From positions 496,001-560,000 of the forward strand of contig NZ_CP029187.1 of NCBI RefSeq assembly GCF_003097535.1: DNA of 64,000 nt. The letters run 5' to 3'. A model generated the notes under the pieces. It had not been told where the DNA came from. It saw nothing but the letters and a program-made list of their open reading frames with translations, and searched no databases. Position 1 is the first letter of the stretch; every line of letters begins with the position of its first letter. Shown in pieces: positions 50,763 through 58,488 of the stretch. The position numbers and the translations under genes are program-made. This DNA comes from Flavobacterium pallidum. GTDB taxonomy: Bacteria > Bacteroidota > Bacteroidia > Flavobacteriales > Flavobacteriaceae.

Positions 50763-51623
50763 TTAGTTTAATAATTCCTGCAACCCGAAAGCACTCACAA
50801 AGTTTTTATATCCCTCAGACACATGGGTATTGGCATCTTTGGCAAACTGGCCTGTCGCTACGTCTACTACGGTACGCAACGGCCGTTGTCCCTGTGGTTT
50901 GTTGATGAGGTTCAATACCGCATCGGCAACATCCTGCGGGTTGGGCTGCAGGTTTTCAAACAATTGTCCTATACCCACTCCAATTTGTTCCGGGATGGCA
51001 GACAAATCACCATAATCAGCAGCAATCGTACTGTCAGATCCATACGTAGACTTGCCAAAAATTTCTGTTGGAAAAGCGCCTGGCTGAACAATGGCTACGT
51101 CAACACCCAATGAGCGCACTTCGTAGTGCAACCCTTCACTGAGGCCTTCCACAGCGAATTTAGCCGCATTGTAAAATGTCATGAATGGTGCTGAAAATCT
51201 TCCTAGTACGCTGGAGGTATTCACGATAAGGCCGTTTTTCTGCTCACGCATTTGTGGCAAAACTGCTTTGATGGTACGCCATGTCGCGTTGAAATGCACA
51301 TCGAACAGCGTATCGATATCTTTTTGCGTAAAGGTTTCAGCGATACCGCCCATGAAATTTCCGGCATTGTTGATCAGCACATCCAGTTGTCCTTCGGCAG
51401 CAAGGATATGTGAAACAGCCTTATTCACTGAGTTTTCGCTACTCAGATCCACTTCAATGACGTGTACATTCTTTAATTTTGCGAGTTCTTCCGCTTTATC
51501 TTTATTCTTTCCAGAGGTATCACGCATCGTGGCATAAACGGTAAATCCTGCGTCAGACAAAGTGTGGGTATGCAGCCAGCCGAAGCCGCTGTTGGTACCG
51601 GTAATCAAAATTACTTTTTTCAT
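50763..51623 (-). CDS. Short-chain dehydrogenase/reductase
   Basis: A 286-residue NAD(P)-dependent oxidoreductase. Coenzyme motif TGTNSGFG (residues 8-15), then INNAG (85-89), the catalytic Ser in NTSSV, and Tyr151-x3-Lys155 (FYNAAKFAVEGL). The substrate is not predictable. It is divergent from an HxlR regulator, which very often controls such an oxidoreductase in response to electrophiles or quinones. A terminator follows. Confidence 0.93.
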   Translation of the reverse strand: MKKVILITGTNSGFGWLHTHTLSDAGFTVYATMRDTSGKNKDKAEELAKLKNVHVIEVDLSSENSVNKAVSHILAAEGQLDVLINNAGNFMGGIAETFTQKDIDTLFDVHFNATWRTIKAVLPQMREQKNGLIVNTSSVLGRFSAPFMTFYNAAKFAVEGLSEGLHYEVRSLGVDVAIVQPGAFPTEIFGKSTYGSDSTIAADYGDLSAIPEQIGVGIGQLFENLQPNPQDVADAVLNLINKPQGQRPLRTVVDVATGQFAKDANTHVSEGYKNFVSAFGLQELLN

Positions 51624-51688
51624 TTGTAATGTAAATTAAATGTGGTTATTAGTATTTTCCGAAAGTTTCTAAAGTTTTTCTAGTATAT

Positions 51689-51710
51689 AAAAGTTTTTTA
51701 GTTACTTTTG
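51689..51710 (+). promoter_or_regulatory. -7 element with overlapping inverted repeat between SDR and HxlR genes
   Basis: TACTTTTG (51703-51710) fits TAnnTTTG for the hxlR-like gene. It overlaps the inverted repeat AAAAGT (51689-51694) / ACTTTT (51704-51709), and AAAGTTT words recur at 51671 and 51662. This is a plausible binding site for the dimeric HxlR regulator; not proven. Confidence 0.4.
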
Positions 51711-51778
51711 GGTACCGCAAATTTGCGCAGAAAAAAATTCACACACAAGAAGGCACCTTCAGGAAACACAGTTACCAA

Positions 51779-52177
51779 ATGGAAACAATTAGCGTCCCGT
51801 CTGCAATAGACACCAGAAAAAAATTAAAAGAAATTTTAAATACCCCGCGTGATTGCAATACGACCTTATGCCCGGTGAAGGATGTTTTGCATAAAGTAGG
51901 CGACAAATGGTCGGTGTTTGTCATGATGGCATTGGGCGCTGAAAAAACAATGCGATTCAACGAGCTCAAAAATTCGATTTACGGCATTTCGCAAAAAATG
52001 CTCACGGTTACGGTACGGGATCTCGAATCCTTCGGGTTGATCGACCGAAAAATTTACCCACAGATTCCGCCAAAGGTAGAATACACCTTAACCGGCAAAG
52101 GCGAGGAATTTTTGCAGCATCTTATTGTATTGCTCGATTGGGCCTGCCGTTACAGTAAGAAGGAAAAGAGTTCCTGA
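51779..52177 (+). CDS. HxlR-family winged-helix transcriptional regulator
   Basis: A 132-residue DNA-binding protein. The HxlR core is LCPVKDVLHKVGDKWSVFVM (with the conserved N-terminal Cys used for redox or electrophile sensing in several members), RFNELKNSIYGISQKMLT (recognition helix) and VRDLESFGLIDRKIY with the wing VEYTLTGKG. A second Cys (DCNTTLC) lies six residues before. It is divergent from the SDR gene and most likely represses it. I see no operon partner downstream. Confidence 0.92.
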   Translation: METISVPSAIDTRKKLKEILNTPRDCNTTLCPVKDVLHKVGDKWSVFVMMALGAEKTMRFNELKNSIYGISQKMLTVTVRDLESFGLIDRKIYPQIPPKVEYTLTGKGEEFLQHLIVLLDWACRYSKKEKSS

Positions 52178-52228
52178 GGTACTTTTATAAATATGCGTTC
52201 GGTTGATGCCTGAAATAATAATCAGCAA

Positions 52229-52381
52229 GCGAAAAACTTTAACAAATGGTATACTTTTTCCGTATTGAATAAATTCAAATTTTCCGTAGGGCTACAACTT
52301 CCCTTTCCCTGAAGGTAAAATACGATTTTTCCAGAACATGATGCTACGGAAAACACACACCATTTGTTAAATATGCTTCGC
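52229..52381. mobile_element. Inverted-repeat element, MITE-like
   Basis: A 150-bp non-coding block with terminal inverted repeats: left arm 52238-52264 and right arm 52345-52371 match at 22 of 27 positions, including a perfect 13-bp end (TTTAACAAATGGT / ACCATTTGTTAAA) and TTTTCCGTA / TACGGAAAA. Homology extends outward to a GCGAA/TTCGC word. The interior repeats TTTTCCGTA once more (52280-52288). No reading frame and no clear target-site duplication. It may be a miniature transposable element or one very large hairpin. Confidence 0.45.
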
Positions 52382-52471
52382 ATGTATTTTTATGCAAAAA
52401 AGCCCGCAAAAGCCGGCAAAGCAACCTATAAACCTGAAAGTTTAAAATCAAATTGGCTTATGCTGTAATTA

Positions 52472-52930
52472 TCATCGTCCCGGTTTTGGATTAGAGAAAA
52501 TGTCTGCGATCCGCGTTGTCATGTCATGGTAATAGGGCAACTGCTCTTTTCGGCACAAACTTTTAATATCCTGGAAATGTTTGTAATGAATATGCTCAAT
52601 TTCAACCTGGACTTTTCCTATTTCTGCCATTAATGAATCATTCGCCATCTGGTTTGGATTTGGATTATCCAATGGGGCATAAAGTTTGTTTTTCAAATCC
52701 ATAATCCTGCCATCCGCTTCACGGATTTGGTTTCGGTGCCAGTGAATCATTTTTTCATATTTTGCAATCTGTACTTGATCAAGTTGCAGTTCGTGGATCA
52801 CAATGTCCTTCTTCTCCTCTGGCCTGCCATGCCGATGTTCCCTTTGTTCAAGCAATGCTGTGGCAATCAGGAACAGGTTCAATGCGACGAGGGTGACACA
52901 GAAAATGGTGAGTATCTTTATTTTTTTCAT
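52472..52930 (-). CDS. Periplasmic Spy/CnrX-like protein
   Basis: A 152-residue protein with one N-terminal membrane anchor or uncleaved signal (MKKIKILTIFCVTLVALNLF ...) and a helical periplasmic part rich in His, Glu and Gln (EQREHRHGRPEEKK, MIHWHRNQIREAD, EIEHIHYKHF). It resembles the CpxP/Spy/CnrX hairpin family, which includes metal sensors. It is third in an operon with an ECF sigma factor and a membrane protein and overlaps the latter by 4 bp, an arrangement like CnrYXH nickel/cobalt sensing. Confidence 0.75.
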   Translation of the reverse strand: MKKIKILTIFCVTLVALNLFLIATALLEQREHRHGRPEEKKDIVIHELQLDQVQIAKYEKMIHWHRNQIREADGRIMDLKNKLYAPLDNPNPNQMANDSLMAEIGKVQVEIEHIHYKHFQDIKSLCRKEQLPYYHDMTTRIADIFSNPKPGR

Positions 52931-53223
52931 GGCTGTGCGTATATATCGTTATGGGGCATCAGGTCGAAAGACACACTTGATTTGACAGGTGATTTGACAT
53001 TTCCTGCTGAATAAAAAGTGAGCACACAAAGCAAAACCAGTGATGCACATGCCCACACTGCAGCCCCTGGCGTGATATTTTCTGAAGCACGGTGTATCTT
53101 TGCATTAATTTTATCCCTCAGGAAAAAAGGCGGATTCACTTCGCGGACAGCATCCAAAGGTTTTAACAATTCCTCCATAGCAATAGGATTTATGGGTTTA
53201 GACGTTTTTATATTGGTGTTCAT
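52927..53223 (-). CDS. Probable anti-sigma factor, one membrane helix
   Basis: A 98-residue protein with a soluble N-terminal part (NPIAMEELLKPLDAVREVNP, PFFLRDKINAKI), one hydrophobic helix (residues about 54-72) and a short outer tail. The size, topology and position between a sigma factor and a periplasmic sensor suggest an anti-sigma factor. It lacks the zinc-finger HxxxCxxC of many anti-sigmas. It overlaps both neighbours by 4 bp (ATGA), so the three proteins are made in fixed ratio. Confidence 0.65.
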   Translation of the reverse strand: MNTNIKTSKPINPIAMEELLKPLDAVREVNPPFFLRDKINAKIHRASENITPGAAVWACASLVLLCVLTFYSAGNVKSPVKSSVSFDLMPHNDIYAQP

Positions 53224-53738
53224 TCGCGCGTATTGATTTTTTTATGCAGATTTTCTTTTGCCCTGTGCAAAAGCGATTCAACGGCCTTTTCGGAAATGTC
53301 CATGACTGCAGCTATTTCCTTTTGGGATTTCTGTTCGATTTTACTCAGAAGCAAAACCGTTTTCTGGTTGAATGGCAGTGTATCGATATGCGCAAATAAT
53401 GCAGCGACGGCCTCTTTTTGTTCCAATGCTACGCCCGGATGATTGAAATCCCCGACCTCATGCCGGATTTCACTGCTGTCTTCATAAAATAACGAAGTCA
53501 GGAAGCCGAACCGCTTTTTTCTTTTTTTGGCCTTCAGGAAATCGATGCAGCAGTTTACACAAATGCGGTAAATCCAGGTTGACAGTTGCGATTGGTTATT
53601 GAACGTATGCAATTTGAGGTGGATCCGGACAAATACATCCTGCGTTACTTCCTCAGCATCTTCAAGGCTTTGGAGGTAATTCAGGCAGAAATTGTACACC
53701 CTGCGGTGGTGTTCTTTGTAGATGTCGTTGAAATGCAA
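53220..53738 (-). CDS. ECF-type RNA polymerase sigma factor
   Basis: A 172-residue sigma-70-family factor. Region 2 is YNFCLNYLQSLEDAEEVTQD followed by VFVRIHLKLHTF and WIYRICVNCCIDFLK; region 4 is SKIEQKSQKEIAAVMDISEK then AVESLLHRAKENL. The TTG at 53736-53738 is chosen because it gives a normal ECF length; the frame is open to 54080 but that would run through a repeat block (copy E) and the next gene. With the anti-sigma and the CnrX/Spy-like gene it forms a stress-sensing unit, about 3 kb from the metal efflux operon. Confidence 0.88.
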   Translation of the reverse strand: MHFNDIYKEHHRRVYNFCLNYLQSLEDAEEVTQDVFVRIHLKLHTFNNQSQLSTWIYRICVNCCIDFLKAKKRKKRFGFLTSLFYEDSSEIRHEVGDFNHPGVALEQKEAVAALFAHIDTLPFNQKTVLLLSKIEQKSQKEIAAVMDISEKAVESLLHRAKENLHKKINTRE

Positions 53739-53831
53739 TGCGACGCTTAATATTTTTCCGAAGATAAAAATATTTCTTAAACCGTAGCCTCTTCGTGATT
53801 TAATGGCAAAAATCCGGATCCGGGCGAAGTT

Positions 53832-53934
53832 CCTGCCCCGGATGGAAACGACACGAGCGAAGCGAACTGGCGAAGCACATCCTTTTTCCACACCTTTATC
53901 AGAAGAAAGATATAGTGGACAGCCGGAAAAGGCC
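53832..53934 (+). repeat. Dispersed intergenic repeat, copy E
   Basis: CCTGCCCCGGATGGAAACG, an inserted GCGAAGCGAACTGGCGAAGC part, then ACATCCTTTTTCC, a spacer, AAAGATATAGTGGACAGCC and GGAAAAGG. It lies in the divergent gap between the sigma factor and the outer-membrane protein gene, where a terminator is not expected. Confidence 0.65.
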
Positions 53935-53982
53935 AAAAAAATTCCATAAATTTTTAGTAATTTAGGCGTCAAAATAAAATGC

Positions 53983-54684
53983 ATGCGCCTTTTAAAAATC
54001 CTATGCCTGTTCGTTGCAGCAACCGCTTTTTCGCAGGAACAACCGCCTGTAAAAGTCCAGGACACGACCTTTTTTACCAAAGTCGATTCGCTTTACAGGG
54101 AAGACCAGTTTTATTTTTCGGTTACTTATAATTTATTGCAGCACAAGCCTCCGGGTTTTTCGCTGAATGGGTTTTCAACGGGCATCAGCATGGGGTTCCT
54201 GCGCGACATGCCCATCAACAAAAGGCGGACCTATGCGATTGCCGCAGGACTTGGGATCTCTTATAACAAATACCACAACAACCTTTTGGTCACCGAAAGC
54301 GGTGGCGGCCACAATTACGAAATCCTGGAAGATGTCAGTTACTCGAAAAACAAATTGGAGCAGGTCTTCCTAGACCTTCCGATTGAATTCCGCTGGAGGA
54401 ATTCGACACCGGAAAGCCATAAATTTTACAGGATTTATGCAGGTTTCAAAGTGCGTTATCTTTTGATGAACAAGACGAAATTTGTCGGCGATGAGACCAT
54501 TACTGTTTTTAAGAATAAAGATTTCAACCAGATCCAGGTGGGGCCTTACGTCGCGACGGGTTTCAACACGTGGAATTTCCATGTATATTATGGACTGACG
54601 CCACTTTTCAAATCTGCCCAGGTCAATGGCAAACCTATAGAAATGAGGACATTGAATTTCGGTTTGATGTTTTACATCCTATAA
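53983..54684 (+). CDS. Outer-membrane beta-barrel protein, PorT-like
   Basis: A 233-residue protein with signal peptide MRLLKILCLFVAATAFSQ and alternating amphipathic strands (YFSVTYNLLQH, GISMGFLRDMP, YAIAAGLGISYNKY, IYAGFKVRYLL, NFHVYYGLTPLFK, NFGLMFYIL). It looks like the PorT/outer-membrane-protein-beta-barrel domain group; the best known member helps type IX secretion, but sequence alone does not show that this one does. It overlaps the following minus-strand gene by 6 bp. Confidence 0.78.
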   Translation: MRLLKILCLFVAATAFSQEQPPVKVQDTTFFTKVDSLYREDQFYFSVTYNLLQHKPPGFSLNGFSTGISMGFLRDMPINKRRTYAIAAGLGISYNKYHNNLLVTESGGGHNYEILEDVSYSKNKLEQVFLDLPIEFRWRNSTPESHKFYRIYAGFKVRYLLMNKTKFVGDETITVFKNKDFNQIQVGPYVATGFNTWNFHVYYGLTPLFKSAQVNGKPIEMRTLNFGLMFYIL

Positions 54685-55284
54685 CCAGAAATACAGCAAT
54701 CCGGCCTGGGGAATGATCCCGATTAAACTCCCTAAAACCAGTTCCTGCATCGTATGCGCGTTCATGCGAAGCCTTGATGTGGCGACAAAACCATTGCAAA
54801 GTACCAAAACCAGTACCGGAAGTATCATCCTGATCTGAAAATGCAGGCTGATGGCCATCATAAATACCGTTAGCGCAGTAATGCCGATCATGTGCAGACT
54901 GACTTTATGCCCTGCAAACACCATCAGCAATGCCAGTAAGGTACTGATCAGGCTTCCGAAAAAGAAAAAATACAATTCCACGCAGCTTTCCAGCGTGATG
55001 CTTTTCTGTATTAAAATAAAAAGCAATACCGCATGGATCATCAAAGGCAGTTTACGCTGGGCCTTGTCGGCGAGCATAATCGAATCGACTTTACCCAGGG
55101 AAAGCAAGAGGTAGTAAAAAGTAACCGGAATGAAAATCGTGATGATCACAATCTGGATGATAATGAGGTAAATCTCGCTGTATTGGAAGGTTTTTTCGCC
55201 AAACAGGAAAAAGCCCAAAACCGCATAAACTGAAATAAACAGCGGATGAAAAATGTATGAAAACAAGTTGAATAACTTTCCCAT
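54679..55284 (-). CDS. PAP2-like integral membrane protein
   Basis: A 201-residue membrane protein with five to six hydrophobic segments. It keeps traces of the PAP2 phosphatase motifs: KAQRKLPLM, FAGHKVSLH (GH of motif 2) and SRLRMNAHTMQEL (SR-x5-H, with Glu instead of the usual Asp three residues later). It may be a lipid phosphatase or a degenerate relative. It starts one base before rpoN stops and so may share the rpoN transcript. Confidence 0.7.
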   Translation of the reverse strand: MGKLFNLFSYIFHPLFISVYAVLGFFLFGEKTFQYSEIYLIIIQIVIITIFIPVTFYYLLLSLGKVDSIMLADKAQRKLPLMIHAVLLFILIQKSITLESCVELYFFFFGSLISTLLALLMVFAGHKVSLHMIGITALTVFMMAISLHFQIRMILPVLVLVLCNGFVATSRLRMNAHTMQELVLGSLIGIIPQAGLLYFWL

Positions 55285-55285
55285 A

Positions 55286-56740
55286 TTAAATTTTCCGGCG
55301 CATCCTCGCTACTGGAATATCAAGTTGTTCGCGGTATTTTGCAATGGTACGACGCGCTATAAGATAGCCTTTCTCTTTCAGGATTTCAGCAAGCAGGTCA
55401 TCATTTAAAGGCTTGTCCTTATCTTCCTCATCAATAATTTCGCGCAGGATTTTCCTGATCTCTATAGTGGAAACTTCTTCTCCCTGGTCGTTGGTCAACC
55501 CTTCGGAGAAAAATTCCTTGATCAGTTTTGTACCGTATGGCGTTTCGACATATTTGCTGTTTGCAACACGTGAAATGGTTGAAATATCCAACCCGACCAT
55601 ATCGGCAATGTCTTTTAAAATCATTGGTTTCAGTGCTGCTTCGTCGCCTTCAAGGAAATAATCTTTCTGGTAGTGCATAATCGCATTCATCGTCACCAAC
55701 AAAGTTTCCTGGCGCTGGCGTATTGCATCGATAAACCATTTCGCAGAATCGAGTTTATGCTTGATAAACTGCACCGCATCGCGCTGTGCTGTAGATTTAT
55801 CGCGTGATTCCTTATACGTTTGCATCATTTCCTGATAATCTTTGGAAACGTGTAAAGAAGGGGCATTGCGCCCGTTTAATGTCAATTGTAATTCGCCGTC
55901 TACAATCCTGATCGTAAAATCAGGAACAATATTTTCAGTCACACGGCTTGCGTAAGAACCGCCAGGCTTCGGATTCAGTTTTTCAATAAGGTGGATGGCG
56001 TTTTTCAGCTCCGCAGAGGTCACCCCGAACTTCTGCATCAGTTTATCATAATACTTATGGCTGAACGCATCAAACTGTTGCTCGAGGATGTCTATGGCCA
56101 GCGCTACTTCCTGTGTCGGTGTTTTTTGCTTCAGTTGCAGCAAAAGGCATTCCTGCAGATCGCGTGCCCCTACTCCCGCCGGTTCCAACTGGTGGATGAT
56201 ATGAAGTATTTTCTCCACCGTCTTCTCATCGGTGTAAATGCCTTGTGTGAAAGCCATATCGTCGACCATATCCGGGATACTCCTGCGGATATAACCCGTA
56301 TCATCTATACTTCCCACGAGGAATTCCGCAATGTCGCGCTCATCATCATTGAGAATAAAAGTATTGAGCTGGTTGATTAAATCCTGATGGAAACTGATTG
56401 GTTCGGCCAATGGCGATTCACGCTCTTCGTCGTCATCGCTGTAATTATTGGCCTGGGTTTTGTAATCAGGCGTATCGTCGTTCAGGTATTCATCGATGTT
56501 GATTTCTTCATCGGCATGGTCGGTTTCATTGTCATCGAAATCCTCGTATTCTTCCGTTTCATATTCATCGGCAGGAATTTCAGGTTCTTCCTTTCCTGCT
56601 TCCAATGCCGGATTGTCGTTGAGTTCCTCCAACAGCCGTTGCTCAAAAGCCTGGGTTGGCAATTGGATCAGTTTCATCACCTGTATTTGCTGCGGTGATA
56701 ACTTTTGGGAAAGTTTCAGATTTAGGAACTGCTTGAGCAT
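55286..56740 (-). CDS. rpoN: RNA polymerase sigma-54 factor
   Basis: A 484-residue alternative sigma factor. The N-terminal activator-interacting region is Gln/Leu-rich (LNLKLSQKLSPQQIQVMKLI), a long acidic linker follows (DEYETEEYEDFDDNETDHAD), then the core-binding part, the DNA-binding HTH (LDISTISRVANSKYVETPYG) and the RpoN box ARRTIAKYREQLDIP near the end. It needs enhancer-binding ATPases to start transcription; none is in this window. The ATG at 56740 fits the family start MLKQFL. Confidence 0.96.
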   Translation of the reverse strand: MLKQFLNLKLSQKLSPQQIQVMKLIQLPTQAFEQRLLEELNDNPALEAGKEEPEIPADEYETEEYEDFDDNETDHADEEINIDEYLNDDTPDYKTQANNYSDDDEERESPLAEPISFHQDLINQLNTFILNDDERDIAEFLVGSIDDTGYIRRSIPDMVDDMAFTQGIYTDEKTVEKILHIIHQLEPAGVGARDLQECLLLQLKQKTPTQEVALAIDILEQQFDAFSHKYYDKLMQKFGVTSAELKNAIHLIEKLNPKPGGSYASRVTENIVPDFTIRIVDGELQLTLNGRNAPSLHVSKDYQEMMQTYKESRDKSTAQRDAVQFIKHKLDSAKWFIDAIRQRQETLLVTMNAIMHYQKDYFLEGDEAALKPMILKDIADMVGLDISTISRVANSKYVETPYGTKLIKEFFSEGLTNDQGEEVSTIEIRKILREIIDEEDKDKPLNDDLLAEILKEKGYLIARRTIAKYREQLDIPVARMRRKI

Positions 56741-56773
56741 AGGTTGATTTCTTCTTTCAAAATTACAAAAAAC

Positions 56774-56881
56774 AAATTCCAAATCCCAAGCCTAAACTGC
56801 ATGGAATTTGGAATTTTATTCATTTTCAAAATTCAAAAAAATGAATCCCAAATTCCAAACGTTCGCCGGAATTTGGAATTT
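56774..56881. repeat. Two AATTCCAAA hairpins between rpoN and asnS
   Basis: AAATTCCAAAT (56774-56784) pairs with ATTTGGAATTT (56806-56816), and AAATTCCAAA (56850-56859) pairs with TTTGGAATTT (56872-56881). The same word is used in both, so these look like duplicated units. On the minus strand the first is followed by a T-run and could end the asnS transcript; the gap 56741-56900 has no gene. Confidence 0.7.
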
Positions 56882-56900
56882 TATATTTAAGATTTTACCA

Positions 56901-58334
56901 TTAGAACTCCGCATTCTGCGGTGTCCTCGGAAACGGGATCACATCACGGATGTTGGTCATGCCCGTCACGAAAAGCACCAGTCTTTCAAATCCCAAACCG
57001 AATCCTGAGTGAACGGCACTTCCGAAACGGCGCGTATCAAGGTACCACCACAATTCTTCCTCATCTATACCGAGCTTTCGCATTTTCTCGACCAATACAT
57101 CATAACGTTCTTCCCTTTGCGAACCGCCGACGATTTCACCAATTCCGGGGAAAAGGATATCCATCGCACGTACGGTCTTGCCGTCTTCGTTCAAACGCAT
57201 GTAAAATGCCTTAATATTTGCAGGATAATCATATAAAATCACCGGGCATTTGAAGTGTTTCTCCACAAGGAAACGCTCATGCTCGCTTTGTAAATCGGCA
57301 CCCCATTCTGTTATCAGGTATTGGAATTTCTTTTTCTTATTTGGCGTGGAATCTTTTAAGATATCAATCGCTTCGGTGTATGAAACGCGCTTGAAGCTGT
57401 GGCTTAACACGAAATCCAGTTTTTCCAAAAGTGCCATTTCACTGCGTTCAGCCTGTGGCTTTGATTTTTCCTCCTCAAGCAAACGGCCTTCCAGAAATTT
57501 CAAGTCATCTTTACAATGATCAACCGCATATTTCACCACATACTGAATGAAATCTTCAGCAAGATCCATGTTGTCGTTCAGGTCATTGAACGCCACTTCC
57601 GGCTCAATCATCCAGAATTCGGCAAGGTGACGTGAAGTATTAGAATTCTCCGCCCTGAAAGTCGGTCCGAAAGTATAAATCTGGCCTAAAGCCATCGCGA
57701 ACGTCTCGCCTTCCAATTGCCCGGAAACGGTCAGGTTTGTATGTTTTCCAAAGAAATCCTCCTTGTAATTGATGTTTCCTTCTTCGTTTTTCGGCAAATT
57801 GTCCAGTGGCAACGATGTCACCTGGAACATTTCACCCGCGCCTTCCGCATCGGCACCGGTAATGATCGGCGTGTTTACATAAACAAATCCTTTATCCTGG
57901 AAATATTTGTGCACCGCATATGACAACACCGAACGCACACGCATAATCGCACCAAAAGCATTCGTACGCACACGCAAATGCGCATTCTCACGCAGGAATT
58001 CCAATGAATGTTTCTTCGGCTGCATCGGAAACTTCTCTGCATCAGAATCACCAAGGATTTCGAAGGAACGCGCCTGAATCTCAAACTTCTGCCCCGCGCC
58101 CTGGCTCTCTACCAAATCGCCGATGATAGAGACCGCCGCACCTGTCGTAATGCGTTTCAATTCCGTTTCCGGCGTATTTTCAAAATCGACCACACACTGG
58201 ATATTATGGATCGTCGAACCGTCATTCAGCGCAATAAACTGGCTATTCCTGAAGGTACGAACCCATCCTTTCGCGTTAATGTCTTTCATCGGCTGCGTCG
58301 CCGCAAGCAAATCCTTAATCTTGGTGTGTTTCAT
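56901..58334 (-). CDS. asnS: Asparaginyl-tRNA synthetase
   Basis: A 477-residue class IIb enzyme that charges tRNA-Asn. The N-terminal OB fold is [20 protein letters not shown], motif 2 [21 protein letters not shown], motif 3 [16 protein letters not shown]. The Asn-specific layout (SRHLAEFWM) separates it from AspRS. The ATG at 58334 fits the family; the open frame to 58511 runs through a repeat. A -7 element TATATTTG lies at 58363-58370. Confidence 0.97.
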   Translation of the reverse strand: MKHTKIKDLLAATQPMKDINAKGWVRTFRNSQFIALNDGSTIHNIQCVVDFENTPETELKRITTGAAVSIIGDLVESQGAGQKFEIQARSFEILGDSDAEKFPMQPKKHSLEFLRENAHLRVRTNAFGAIMRVRSVLSYAVHKYFQDKGFVYVNTPIITGADAEGAGEMFQVTSLPLDNLPKNEEGNINYKEDFFGKHTNLTVSGQLEGETFAMALGQIYTFGPTFRAENSNTSRHLAEFWMIEPEVAFNDLNDNMDLAEDFIQYVVKYAVDHCKDDLKFLEGRLLEEEKSKPQAERSEMALLEKLDFVLSHSFKRVSYTEAIDILKDSTPNKKKKFQYLITEWGADLQSEHERFLVEKHFKCPVILYDYPANIKAFYMRLNEDGKTVRAMDILFPGIGEIVGGSQREERYDVLVEKMRKLGIDEEELWWYLDTRRFGSAVHSGFGLGFERLVLFVTGMTNIRDVIPFPRTPQNAEF

Positions 58335-58362
58335 TTTCTTCTGTTTTAATGCAATTGAAGCG

Positions 58363-58370
58363 CAAATATA
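58363..58370 (-). promoter_or_regulatory. -7 element before asnS
   Basis: TATATTTG on the minus strand, about 28 bp before the asnS ATG, fits TAnnTTTG; no clear -33 TTG. Confidence 0.5.
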
Positions 58371-58386
58371 ATTTTTATTTTTTTTG

Positions 58387-58474
58387 AGGAGCATTTTCCC
58401 GTTATCCGCTGCAATCTTTTTACATTCCGCAGGCTCCATTGTAAAAAGGATTTCCGCTGCTATCGGGGCTAGGG
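58387..58474 (-). repeat. Dispersed intergenic repeat, copy F
   Basis: Read on the minus strand: CCCTAGCCCCGATAGCAGCG, GAAATCCTTTTTACAATGG, a GC-bounded loop, GTAAAAAGATTGCAGCGGA, TAACGGGAAAATGCTCC. It is the best-preserved copy and has a 7-base arm pair TTTTTAC / GTAAAAA. It follows the MMPL gene stop by 14 bp in the same orientation. Confidence 0.7.
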
Positions 58475-58488
58475 TCTGGTCGTAAAAT

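Noticed and set aside
53739..54080. N-terminal extension of the sigma factor
   Set aside because: It runs through repeat copy E and into the divergent gene, has no conserved sequence, and would double the usual ECF length.
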